Source: Gallibacter sp963558965
GTDB taxonomy: Bacteria; Bacillota; Clostridia; Peptostreptococcales; Anaerovoracaceae
DNA: 64,000 nucleotides
Direction of reading: 5' to 3'
NCBI GenBank assembly: GCA_963558965.1
Contig: CAUWIT010000002.1
Location: 73,315 to 137,314 of the forward strand
Shown here: in pieces, positions 1 through 8,115 of the stretch
Layout of the letters: each line of letters starts with the position of its first letter
Numbering within the stretch: position 1 is the first letter of the stretch
Notes under the pieces: generated by a model
The model's database searches: none
What the model saw: only the letters and a program-made list of their open reading frames with translations
What the model was told of the DNA's origin: nothing
Translations under genes and position numbers: made by a program

Positions 1-561
1 GATGCTGCATGGGATATAAATGCAGGATATTATGGAGTTGCTCGTAAGATTTTAAATGAAAGTGGCAAAGTTGCGGAAATTTTCCAGTACAGCCAGCCTA
101 ACTTAGAAAGTTTCGCTATGTGGGTTTCACATCTGTTTATGGAAAGCGACAGTAAAAATGGCAAGGGTATTTACACAACTACAATGAACTTATCTAGAGA
201 TTTTAAAGCGAAAGGTGAGTTTATGAGAGGTGATACACCGGCATTTTTCCAAACTGAACTTGTTATAGATGAAGTTCAAGATGATATTTTACTTCCAAAA
301 GATATTATCGATAAAACAGAATCAGATACACTAGGGGAGTTAAATCAGGTTATAGTTGACAAGATGAAGGAAGCGATGAAAACTGAAGATAGCGATGCTA
401 TTAAAATTGAAATACCTAAAATGGATGCATTTAACTTAGGACAGCTTATTTACTTCTTCTTAATGAGTGCTTCCATATCAGCTCATATGTTTGGAGTTGA
501 CCCATTTGAACGCAAGCTTATCGATGTCTTTAAGGATAAAATAAAGCTTTTCAATAAATAA
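1..561 (+). CDS. pgi: glucose-6-phosphate isomerase, C-terminal part (cut by window edge)
   Basis: Interconverts glucose-6-phosphate and fructose-6-phosphate in cytoplasmic glycolysis and gluconeogenesis. The frame is open from the first base, so the gene starts upstream of the window and only about 186 C-terminal residues are visible. Family features seen are the segment KNGKGIYTTTMNLSRD (usual form GKDGKGIFP), the KMDAFNLGQLIYFF stretch and the ISAHMFGVDPFERK end (family form ISGYMLGVNPFDQPG). The DQPG part is replaced by ERKL, so it is a somewhat divergent isomerase. A U-tailed hairpin follows at once, so the gene ends its transcription unit. The product call is firm; the N-terminal half cannot be judged. 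Confidence 0.85.
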   Translation, partial: DAAWDINAGYYGVARKILNESGKVAEIFQYSQPNLESFAMWVSHLFMESDSKNGKGIYTTTMNLSRDFKAKGEFMRGDTPAFFQTELVIDEVQDDILLPKDIIDKTESDTLGELNQVIVDKMKEAMKTEDSDAIKIEIPKMDAFNLGQLIYFFLMSASISAHMFGVDPFERKLIDVFKDKIKLFNK

Positions 562-570
562 TTATGTATA

Positions 571-606
571 AATGCTGTTGGATTGTTATCTAACAGTATT
601 TTTTTT
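571..606 (+). terminator. intrinsic terminator after pgi
   Basis: Hairpin with arms ATGCTGTT-GGAT and ATC-AACAGTAT around a TTGT loop, followed by seven or more T residues. Confidence 0.75.
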
Positions 607-651
607 AAATAAAAAAATATCAAACAATTAAGAAAATTTCAAATAAAGGGG

Positions 652-679
652 TTTACAAGTTGATTTTGCGTGTTATAAT
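652..679 (+). promoter_or_regulatory. promoter of hbd
   Basis: TTTACA at 652-657 and TATAAT at 674-679 with a 16-base spacer. It lies 90 bases before the hbd start and after the pgi terminator, so hbd has its own transcript. Confidence 0.65.
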
Positions 680-768
680 GTAATCAAGATTTGGTTAATT
701 TTTTAACGAACTATGTAAAATATTTATTTAAAGAGTAGAATATGATTATATTTAAGGAGGACAAATCA

Positions 769-1614
769 ATGAAAGTTGGAGTATTGGGAACAGGCACAAT
801 GGGTGCTGGTATCATTCAGGTTTTAGCACAGAACGGTTACGAAGTAGTTTTAAGAGCTAGAAGACAGACTTCAGTAGATGGCGGTATGGCTAAAGTAGTT
901 AAAAACTTAGACAAACTAGTTAAAAAAGAAAAAATTACTGAAGCTGACAAAGAAGAAATCTTAGGAAGAATCTCAGGCTCTACAGATATTGCTATCGTAA
1001 AAGATGCAGATCTAATCATTGAAGCAGCAACTGAAGATATGGAAGCTAAAAAAGCTCTATTTGCTGAATTAGATGAACTTTGTGGACCAGATACAATTTT
1101 TGCTACAAACACTTCATCTCTATCAATCACAGAAATCGCAGCAGCTACAAAGAGACCTGATAAGGTTGTAGGTATGCATTTCTTCAACCCAGTTCCTGCT
1201 ATGAAACTTGTTGAAATTATCAAAGGTCTAACAACTTCTGATGAAACAAGAGATACAGTAGTTAAATTAGCTGAAGATCTAAAGAAAACTCCTGTAGAAG
1301 TTGCAGAAGCACCAGGATTTGTAGTAAACAGAATTTTAATTCCTATGATCAACGAAGCTGTAGGTATCTTAGCTGATGGCGTTGCAGATGCGGAAGGTAT
1401 TGACAATGCTATGAAGTTAGGTGCTAACCATCCAATGGGACCTCTAGCATTAGGTGACTTAATTGGACTAGACGTTGTACTAGCTATCATGAACGTACTA
1501 TACACTGAATACGGTGATTCAAAATACAGACCACACGTACTTCTAAAGAAGATGGTAAGAGCTGGTAAACTAGGTATGAAGTCAGGAGAAGGATTCTTCG
1601 TATATGACAAATAA
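769..1614 (+). CDS. hbd: 3-hydroxybutyryl-CoA dehydrogenase
   Basis: Reduces acetoacetyl-CoA to 3-hydroxybutyryl-CoA in the butyrate branch, or works in reverse in beta-oxidation. The 281-residue product has the usual length. It shows the N-terminal Rossmann motif GTGTMGAG (residues 7-14), the ATNTSSLSI segment, the GMHFFNPVPAMKLVE signature with the catalytic His, and the APGFVVNR and NHPMGPLALGDLIGLD segments. I chose the ATG at 769 because AAGGAGG lies 9 bases before it; an in-frame ATG at 742 lies upstream of that ribosome-binding site. The residue after the second beta strand is Ala followed by RRQ instead of the Asp typical of NAD-dependent members, suggesting NADPH use (inference). No other butyrate-pathway gene is adjacent. 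Confidence 0.93.
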   Translation: MKVGVLGTGTMGAGIIQVLAQNGYEVVLRARRQTSVDGGMAKVVKNLDKLVKKEKITEADKEEILGRISGSTDIAIVKDADLIIEAATEDMEAKKALFAELDELCGPDTIFATNTSSLSITEIAAATKRPDKVVGMHFFNPVPAMKLVEIIKGLTTSDETRDTVVKLAEDLKKTPVEVAEAPGFVVNRILIPMINEAVGILADGVADAEGIDNAMKLGANHPMGPLALGDLIGLDVVLAIMNVLYTEYGDSKYRPHVLLKKMVRAGKLGMKSGEGFFVYDK

Positions 1615-1660
1615 TTTATAACTGATAGTTATGATATTGCTTTTAATAAAATGGTAAAAC

Positions 1661-1700
1661 AAAAGGGAGCTAAGTGCATTTGCACTAAGCTCCCTTTTAT
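1661..1700. terminator. bidirectional terminator between hbd and the LysR gene
   Basis: Near-perfect inverted repeat, AAAAGGGAGCTAAGTGCA against TGCACTAAGCTCCCTTTT, with A and T tails on either side. It can serve both convergent genes. Confidence 0.8.
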
Positions 1701-1774
1701 CAATAACCAAAACAAACTATAACTCATATTAACCCAAACTATATGAGGTAGTTTGTTGCCCACATAGTTGATGT

Positions 1775-2704
1775 TTATCTAAACAATGATGATGAACTTA
1801 AAATCTTTTGCATAACTCTTTTGCTATCATCCTTAACGAATTTAATAAAGTCTTCCAAGACAGGTATTTTATATGAATTTTTAAGTGTTGCCATATAATA
1901 TGTTCTGTTCCATTGAGGCCAGATTATAGGTATTATCTTAAGTTTCATAGATTTTAATACTTTTATCTTATGAGTAACAGCAATACCAAATCCATTTGCA
2001 ACTAATCCTGCTGCTACATCGTCTTCCTCAACTTCGTAAACAATGTCTTTTGGAAATGCTTTTGCCTGTTTAAACAAAGCATCTATTTCTGTACGAAGTC
2101 CTGTCTTGTGATTAAAATAGATAAATGGATAATCCACAACTTCATCAAGTCTAATAGATGCACGATCTGCAAGGGGATGATCTAATGGTGTTATAAGCAC
2201 CATATTTTGAGTTGCTACAGGAGTGAACTCCACTAGTGGCTCATTGTCAATTTTTGAACAAAATGCCACATCATAATGTCTATCTTTTAACCCCTGAATG
2301 ATATCATTACTCATGCCAGTATCAGTAGATAAAGTAAAATCTATCTTTTTATCTGGATTTTGAGAGCAATATTTATTCATCAATTTTGGGACTAAACCTG
2401 CACCAAGGACTCTAAGGCAACCAATTTGTATAGTCCCTTCTCCCGTTGCAAGGCCTCTTAAATTGTGACTGCTTTCGTCAATTATATTGATGGCACGCTC
2501 AATATCATCTAAAAAAAGCTTGCCATAGCGTGTTAAAACAACGTTTCTGCCCTCTTTTTCAAAAAGTTTTACACCTAATTCTCCCTCTAAAAGTGAGATT
2601 GCATGGCTTAAACTCGGCTGGGTAATGCCCAAAGCCTCAGCTGCTTTTGTGTAATGTTCCAAATGGGCTAAAGTTTGAAAATATCGCAAGTGATATAGAT
2701 TCAT
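1775..2704 (-). CDS. LysR-family transcriptional regulator
   Basis: A 309-residue regulator with an N-terminal winged helix-turn-helix (residues about 1-60; FQTLAHLEHYTKAAEALGI then TQPSLSHAISLLE) and a C-terminal periplasmic-binding-like effector domain. Translation most likely starts at the ATG ending at 2704, because GGAG sits 9 bases upstream; a second ATG five codons earlier overlaps that Shine-Dalgarno sequence. It is transcribed away from the TIM-barrel/ene-reductase/shikimate dehydrogenase cluster. By the usual LysR arrangement it is the likely co-inducer-dependent activator of that cluster. The effector is unknown; a hydroaromatic acid is my guess from the neighbours. Confidence 0.9.
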   Translation of the reverse strand: MNLYHLRYFQTLAHLEHYTKAAEALGITQPSLSHAISLLEGELGVKLFEKEGRNVVLTRYGKLFLDDIERAINIIDESSHNLRGLATGEGTIQIGCLRVLGAGLVPKLMNKYCSQNPDKKIDFTLSTDTGMSNDIIQGLKDRHYDVAFCSKIDNEPLVEFTPVATQNMVLITPLDHPLADRASIRLDEVVDYPFIYFNHKTGLRTEIDALFKQAKAFPKDIVYEVEEDDVAAGLVANGFGIAVTHKIKVLKSMKLKIIPIIWPQWNRTYYMATLKNSYKIPVLEDFIKFVKDDSKRVMQKILSSSSLFR

Positions 2705-2956
2705 AATACAATTCTCCATTAAATTTATTGTTGTTCACAAATAAAAAAACAACTCTTATAATAGGATAATAACACAATTCATAAATATTATCTATAGATT
2801 TTTTGAAAATTATCAATTAGTTTTATTTTTAACAATCACATATAATTTGGGTATAGAAAAAAGTTCGCGACTTTGATAAACAAGATAGAAAAAATTTATA
2901 GTAAACAGGTAGTAGCAAAATTTATATTAAAAGTAAAGAAAAAGGAGAACGAAATT
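2705..2956. promoter_or_regulatory. divergent control region of the LysR gene and the hydroaromatic cluster
   Basis: A+T-rich spacer between divergent genes. A TATAAT at 2841-2846 faces the plus-strand operon, and the -35 position (about 2818-2823) has no good TTGACA match, as expected for an activator-dependent promoter. ATTATCTATAGAT near 2787-2799 and nearby A/T dyads could hold a LysR T-N11-A box, but I cannot fix one site. Confidence 0.45.
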
Positions 2957-3796
2957 ATGTCAAAGAAATACCCAATTACAGTAAGTTCATGGACACTAGG
3001 AGATAAGTGCAGTTTCGAAGCTAGAGTTGAAGCTGCTAAAGAAGCAGGATACGATGGTATCGGTCTACGTGCTGAAACTTACGTAGATGCTTTAAACGAA
3101 GGTCTATACGACGACGATATTTTGGCTATTTTAGAAAAATATGACATGAAAGTTACAGAAGTAGAATACATCGTACAGTGGGCTGAAGATGAAAGATCAT
3201 ACGAACAGAAGTACAAGGAACAGATGTGTTTCCACATGTGTGAACTATTTGGAGTAAACCATATCAACTGTGGACTTATGGAAGACTACTCAGTAGAACA
3301 TACAGCTCAGAAACTAAAGGAACTATGCCACAGAGCTAGAAACTACACAATCGGTGTTGAACCAATGCCATACAGCGGTATTCCAACAGTTAAAAAAGGA
3401 TGGGATATTGTAAATGCTGCTGATTGTCCAAATGCAAAACTAATTTTAGACACATGGCACTGGGTAAGAGCTAACCAGCCTCTAGATATCGAAGTACTAA
3501 AAGATGTACCAGCAGACAAAATCGTTTCAATCCAGATTAATGACGTTTGGGAAAGACCATACGCAACATCAATCCTAAGAGACGAATCAATGCACGACAG
3601 ACTAGCACCAGAAACTGGTATTGGAACTACAGTGCCATTCCTAAAGATCATCAAAGAAAAAGGAATTGAACCAAAGGCAGTAGGTGTTGAAGTTATCAGC
3701 GACGCAATCCTTGCTAACGGTATCAAAGAAGCAGCTAAGCACACTTATGACAACGCTCGTAAAGCTATCGAAGCAGCTTGGCCAGAAATTCTATAG
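2957..3796 (+). CDS. xylose-isomerase-like TIM-barrel protein (sugar phosphate isomerase/epimerase family; possible 3-dehydroshikimate dehydratase)
   Basis: A 279-residue single-domain protein of the AP-endonuclease-2/xylose-isomerase TIM-barrel superfamily. Candidate metal and active-site positions fall at strand ends: Glu135 (VGVEPMP), Asp165 and His168 (LILDTWHW), Gln193 (VSIQIND) and Glu245 (VGVEVIS). The superfamily includes sugar isomerases, inosose dehydratases and 3-dehydroshikimate dehydratases (AsbF/QuiC type). The shikimate-type dehydrogenase in the same operon makes a 3-dehydroshikimate-processing role attractive, but that is inferred from context. The start at 2957 is supported by AAAGGAG 9 bases upstream; the frame stays open further 5' without a better start. 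First gene of the putative operon. Confidence 0.8.
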   Translation: MSKKYPITVSSWTLGDKCSFEARVEAAKEAGYDGIGLRAETYVDALNEGLYDDDILAILEKYDMKVTEVEYIVQWAEDERSYEQKYKEQMCFHMCELFGVNHINCGLMEDYSVEHTAQKLKELCHRARNYTIGVEPMPYSGIPTVKKGWDIVNAADCPNAKLILDTWHWVRANQPLDIEVLKDVPADKIVSIQINDVWERPYATSILRDESMHDRLAPETGIGTTVPFLKIIKEKGIEPKAVGVEVISDAILANGIKEAAKHTYDNARKAIEAAWPEIL

Positions 3797-3890
3797 TAGA
3801 TATAGATGTATAGAAATAATTTATAAATAATTGATAAAAAGTTGATGAAAATAAGTTGATGGATTTAAGATAAAGCGAGGAGAAAACGAA

Positions 3891-5816
3891 ATGAAATTTG
3901 AAGCAATGTTTAATCCGATTAAAATCGGCCCTATGGAAGTTAAAAATAGATTTGTTGTACCACCAATGGGTAACAACTTTGCAAATACAGATGGAACACT
4001 AAGCGACCAGTCAGTTGCTTACTACAGCGAAAGAGCTAAGGGTGGTTTTGGTTTAATTACAATAGAAGCTACAGTAGTTCACAAAGGAGCTAAAGGTGGC
4101 CCAAGAAAACCTTGTCTATACGATGACAGCAGCATTGAAAGCTTTAAAAGAGTTGCAGATGCTTGTCACAAGGAAGGAGCTAAAGTTTCTGTACAGCTTC
4201 AGAATGCTGGTCCAGAAGGTAATGCTAAAAATGCTGGCGCACCAATAGCTGCAGCATCAGCAATCGCTTCAGAGTACGGAAGAGACATTCCTAGAGAAGT
4301 ACCTACAGAAGAAGTTTACGAACTAATCAAGGGTTACGGCGAAGCTGCTAAAAGAGCTATGCAGGCAGGTCTAGATGCAGTTGAAATCCACATGGCTCAC
4401 GGATATCTAGTAAGTACATTTATCTCAGCTAGAACTAATAAGAGAGTTGACGAATTCGGTGGATCTTTTGAAAACAGAATGAGATTCCCAAGATTGATTA
4501 TCGAAGAAATCAAAAAGCAGACTGAAGGCAAAATTGCAGTATTAGCAAGAATTAACTCTTCAGACGATGTACTAGGTGGACTTGATGTTCACGACAGTGC
4601 TGCAGTTGCTGCTTACCTAGAAAGCTGTGGTATTGACGGTCTACACGTTTCAAGAGCTGTACATATCAAAGACCAGTTTATGTGGGCACCTACAACTATT
4701 CACGGTGGTTTCTCTGCTGAACTAGTTTCAGAAATTAAGAGAGCTGTAAATGTACCAGTTATTACAGTTGGTAGATACACAGAACCACAGTTTGCAGAAC
4801 TAATGGTTAAAGAAGGCAGAACTGATTTAGTTGCATTTGGTCGTCAGAGCTTAGCTGATCCACATATGCCAAAGAAAGCTTTCGAAGGAAGACTAGAAGA
4901 TATGACTCCATGTATCGCATGTCTACAGGGTTGTGTACCAAACATGTATCAGGGACAGCCTATTGCATGTCTAACTAATCCATTCTTAGGACATGATGTT
5001 GATGGCGTTGGCAAAGCTGAAACACCTAAAAAAGTTATGGTTATCGGCGGTGGTGTAGGCGGAATGTGTGCTGCTTACATTGCAAAGTGGAGAGGCCATG
5101 AAGTAGCGCTTTACGAAGCAGGAGACAAGTTAGGTGGAAACATGAGACTTGCTGCTTATCCTCCAGGAAAAGGCGATATTACAAATATGATCAGAAGCTA
5201 TATTGCAAAATGCGAAAAAGCAGGTGTGGAAATCCACATGAACACAGAAGTTACAGAAGAACTAGTTAAAGCTGAAGCTCCAGATGCAGTAATCGTTGCA
5301 ACTGGTTCAAAACCATTAATCCTACCTATCGAAGGAATTGATTTACCAGAAATCATCCCTGGTGGAGATGTTTTAGATGGAAAAGTAGCAGTTGGCAAAA
5401 AAGTACTTGTTGTTGGCGGCGGTATGGTTGGTTGCGAAACAGCAGCATTTTTAGGCGAACAGCAGCATGATGTAACTGTAATCGAATTTAGAGAAGATGT
5501 TGGTATCGACGTAATAAAAGAACACAGAGTATTCCTAATGGAAGACTTTGAAAAATATGATATTAAAAAGATTACAGGAGCTAAGGTTTGCAAATTCTAC
5601 CCAGATGGAGTTTCATTTGACCACGGTGATGGGGTTTGTCAGGACGTTAGAGGATTTGATAGCGTAGTATTATCAATGGGTTACAGAAACTACAATCCAT
5701 TTGCAGAAAAACTAGAAGGTCTTGTAAAAGAAGTATACACAGTTGGTGATGCTAACAAAGCAAGACGTGCTATCGATGCAACAAGAGAAGCTTACGAAGT
5801 AGTAATGCAGCTTTAA
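3891..5816 (+). CDS. NADH:flavin oxidoreductase / ene-reductase (2,4-dienoyl-CoA reductase-like, FMN + 4Fe-4S + FAD)
   Basis: A 641-residue, three-part flavoenzyme of the FadH/BaiCD/enoate reductase type. Residues 1-330 form an old-yellow-enzyme TIM barrel with AHGYLVSTFIS, NKRVDEFGGSFENRMRF and the phosphate-binding GRQSLADP. A cluster motif at Cys341, Cys344, Cys348 and Cys360 is the 4Fe-4S ligand set. Residues 380-641 carry two dinucleotide folds (VIGGGVGGM; VVGGGMVGCE). Such enzymes pass electrons from NAD(P)H through FAD and Fe-S to FMN to reduce activated C=C bonds. The usual QLxHxGR motif reads QLQNAGPEG (Asn105 in place of His), so the substrate pocket is atypical. Strong ribosome-binding site GAGGAG. 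It lies between the TIM-barrel gene and a shikimate-type dehydrogenase; 3-dehydroshikimate or a related enone is a candidate substrate (inference). Confidence 0.9.
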   Translation: MKFEAMFNPIKIGPMEVKNRFVVPPMGNNFANTDGTLSDQSVAYYSERAKGGFGLITIEATVVHKGAKGGPRKPCLYDDSSIESFKRVADACHKEGAKVSVQLQNAGPEGNAKNAGAPIAAASAIASEYGRDIPREVPTEEVYELIKGYGEAAKRAMQAGLDAVEIHMAHGYLVSTFISARTNKRVDEFGGSFENRMRFPRLIIEEIKKQTEGKIAVLARINSSDDVLGGLDVHDSAAVAAYLESCGIDGLHVSRAVHIKDQFMWAPTTIHGGFSAELVSEIKRAVNVPVITVGRYTEPQFAELMVKEGRTDLVAFGRQSLADPHMPKKAFEGRLEDMTPCIACLQGCVPNMYQGQPIACLTNPFLGHDVDGVGKAETPKKVMVIGGGVGGMCAAYIAKWRGHEVALYEAGDKLGGNMRLAAYPPGKGDITNMIRSYIAKCEKAGVEIHMNTEVTEELVKAEAPDAVIVATGSKPLILPIEGIDLPEIIPGGDVLDGKVAVGKKVLVVGGGMVGCETAAFLGEQQHDVTVIEFREDVGIDVIKEHRVFLMEDFEKYDIKKITGAKVCKFYPDGVSFDHGDGVCQDVRGFDSVVLSMGYRNYNPFAEKLEGLVKEVYTVGDANKARRAIDATREAYEVVMQL

Positions 5817-5862
5817 TATAAGTTTTAAATAAGAATAAATAATTTAACAGGAGATAGATAAA

Positions 5863-6738
5863 ATGGAAAAGAGAATTTCAGGACATACTGGACTATTAGC
5901 ACTATTTGGAACACCTGTTGGACATAGCGGATCACCTGCTATGTACAACTTCAGCTTCCAGCACGACGGATTAGACTACGTTTACATGGCTTTTGATGTA
6001 AACGTAGAACAGATGCCAAAAGCATTTGAAGCTATTCGTCTACTAAACATGAAGGGCGGAAACTTTACAATGCCTTGCAAAAATATTGCAGCTGAGCTAG
6101 TTGATAAATTATCACCAGCAGCAGAAATTATCGGAGCTTGCAACGTATTTGTAAATGAAGATGGAGTTATTACAGGTCATATCACTGATGGTATCGGTTT
6201 TGTTAAAAATCTAAGTGTTAATGGCGTAGAAGTTAAAGACAAAAATGTTGTTGTTTTAGGTGCAGGTGGAGCAGCTACTGCTATCCAGGTTCAGCTTGCT
6301 TTAGATGGAGCTAAAGAAGTACATATCTTCAATGCAAACGATAGCTTCCTAGAAAGAGCTCACCAGACAAAGGAAAAACTTGCTGAAAAAGTACCTGCAT
6401 GTAATGTAACTGTAAATGATATCGCAGAAACAGAAGTACTAAAACAGGCAGTTGCTAATGCTGATATCCTAGTTAATGCTACAATTATGGGTATGAAACC
6501 TCATGAAGATGTTACACTAATTGATAAAGAATGGTTCCATGAAGGTCTAGTTGTTGCTGATACAGTTTACGATCCAGAAAAAACAAAGATGATTGTTGAA
6601 GCTGAAGAAGCAGGATTAAAAGCAATCGGTGGTAAAGGCATGCTTCTATGGCAGGGTGCTGTAAACTACCAGCTATTTGTTGGCAAAGATATGCCAGTAG
6701 AAGAATACCAGGCATTTCAGGCTAGCCAGAATAAATAA
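5863..6738 (+). CDS. shikimate/quinate dehydrogenase family protein (AroE/YdiB-like)
   Basis: Reversible oxidation of shikimate-type 3-hydroxyls with NAD(P). The 291-residue protein has the N-terminal substrate domain with GTPVGHSGSPAMYN (serines binding the carboxylate), the catalytic-lysine segment GGNFTMPCK (canonical NVTxPxK) and the catalytic-Asp segment HITDGIGF (canonical NTDGxGF). The nucleotide-binding GAGGAATA is followed by FNAND where NADP-dependent AroE has NRT, so NAD is the more likely cofactor. The C-terminal GKGMLLWQGAVNYQLF matches the family's final helix. Placement in a transporter- and reductase-containing operon under a LysR gene argues for a catabolic enzyme and not for aromatic biosynthesis. 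Ribosome-binding site AGGAG precedes the ATG. Confidence 0.87.
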   Translation: MEKRISGHTGLLALFGTPVGHSGSPAMYNFSFQHDGLDYVYMAFDVNVEQMPKAFEAIRLLNMKGGNFTMPCKNIAAELVDKLSPAAEIIGACNVFVNEDGVITGHITDGIGFVKNLSVNGVEVKDKNVVVLGAGGAATAIQVQLALDGAKEVHIFNANDSFLERAHQTKEKLAEKVPACNVTVNDIAETEVLKQAVANADILVNATIMGMKPHEDVTLIDKEWFHEGLVVADTVYDPEKTKMIVEAEEAGLKAIGGKGMLLWQGAVNYQLFVGKDMPVEEYQAFQASQNK

Positions 6739-6781
6739 AATTTAGTAATAATTGATTAATGTTAACGGGAGAGGTCAAAAC

Positions 6782-8065
6782 ATGAAAGCGAAAAAATATA
6801 TAATTTCACTTGCTCTTGTATACCTGTGCTATTTTACACATGGTATGCAGGCTATTATCCTATCTCAAAACCAGGTAAACTTCTTCACTCAGTGGGGATA
6901 TACAGATCCTAAAGCTGGTGCAGCAGCAGTATCTCTTGCAATTACAGCTACAGGTTTTGGTAAGTTTATATCTGTTTGGATAGGCGGAGAAATTTCAGAT
7001 AAAGTTGGACGTAAAAAGATGGCTATCGGCGGAGGTATCCTATATGTAATCTGCTTTGCAGGATTGCTATTTAGCGGTAACTTTGCAATAGCATGTGGCG
7101 CAGCATTTCTTGCTGGTATTGCAACATCAGGATTTTGGGATGCAGCACTTTATCCAGCAGCACAGGAAAGCGCACCTAAATTTGCTGGTTCAGCTCTAAT
7201 AGGTATTAAACTATTTGTATCATTAGCAGGTATTATCTATCCACTTATGTCTGTACATTTTTCAAATACAGGCAACTGGCATATCAATGTATGGGTACCT
7301 TTGATCCTTTCAATTGTATGTGTAGTAGTAGCAATCTTTGCTCCTTTTGCATACGATGATATGATGAAAGAAACTGTACAGAGCAAAGATGGTAAATCAA
7401 TTAACGCAGCTCAGGCAGAAATCCAGGCTGCAAAAGATAGAATGTTGGTAAAACCAAATAAATTAGTAAATTTCTTTACTATGTTCTACGGCTTTGTATG
7501 TATGGTAATCATGTACGGAGCACAGCAGTATACAAAAGCATTTGGTATGAATAACTGTGGCCTATCAGAAATGCAGGCAGCAGGTCTAACTTCAGTTTAT
7601 ACTGCAGGTTCAATTGCGGCAGTTATATTTTGGGCAATTATGATGGGTAAACTACAGTGGAACCCACTAAAAGTTGTATTGATTGACTCAATATTTACAG
7701 TAGCTGCACTTGCAATCGTAATGCTTGTACAGGTTACAGCAGTTGTATATGTAGCAATTGCACTGTTAGGATTTTTCGCAGCAGGTGGTGCTCTTCAGAC
7801 AGGTCTTGGAGTTAGACAGGAACTATGTCCAGGTCCAAAAGGAAGAAACACAGGTATTTACTACACATGGATGGGACTTGCCAGCTGTTCATTGCCGTAC
7901 TTTGTATCATTTATGACTAACAAAATCGGCGAAACAGATGCTATTTACACTATGATGGGAGTATTGCTAGTTGCTGCAATAGTTGCTACAATTATGATGT
8001 TATACTTAACAAAAGAATACAAAAAGATTTTCGGTTACAGTGCATTAAGCGCTCACAACGAGTAA
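6782..8065 (+). CDS. major facilitator superfamily transporter
   Basis: A 427-residue inner-membrane carrier with about 12 hydrophobic segments. The loop-2/3 signature GGEISDKVGRKKMA (MFS motif G-x-x-x-D-x-x-G-R-[RK]) is clear near residue 75. I chose the ATG at 6782 because GGGAGAGG precedes it; an in-frame ATG 10 codons upstream lacks a site. It follows the shikimate dehydrogenase gene closely and shares its CAG-rich glutamine usage, so it probably imports the pathway substrate or exchanges it for product. Substrate not identifiable from sequence alone. Confidence 0.87.
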   Translation: MKAKKYIISLALVYLCYFTHGMQAIILSQNQVNFFTQWGYTDPKAGAAAVSLAITATGFGKFISVWIGGEISDKVGRKKMAIGGGILYVICFAGLLFSGNFAIACGAAFLAGIATSGFWDAALYPAAQESAPKFAGSALIGIKLFVSLAGIIYPLMSVHFSNTGNWHINVWVPLILSIVCVVVAIFAPFAYDDMMKETVQSKDGKSINAAQAEIQAAKDRMLVKPNKLVNFFTMFYGFVCMVIMYGAQQYTKAFGMNNCGLSEMQAAGLTSVYTAGSIAAVIFWAIMMGKLQWNPLKVVLIDSIFTVAALAIVMLVQVTAVVYVAIALLGFFAAGGALQTGLGVRQELCPGPKGRNTGIYYTWMGLASCSLPYFVSFMTNKIGETDAIYTMMGVLLVAAIVATIMMLYLTKEYKKIFGYSALSAHNE

Positions 8066-8115
8066 TCTATATTAGTTAATTTAAGGGTTAAAAAAGGTTA
8101 TTGGAGAGAAAATTT

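Noticed and set aside
837..1610. 257-codon open frame on the minus strand
   Set aside because: It mirrors hbd, whose protein is clearly conserved; the antisense translation is Ser/Thr-rich with no family features.
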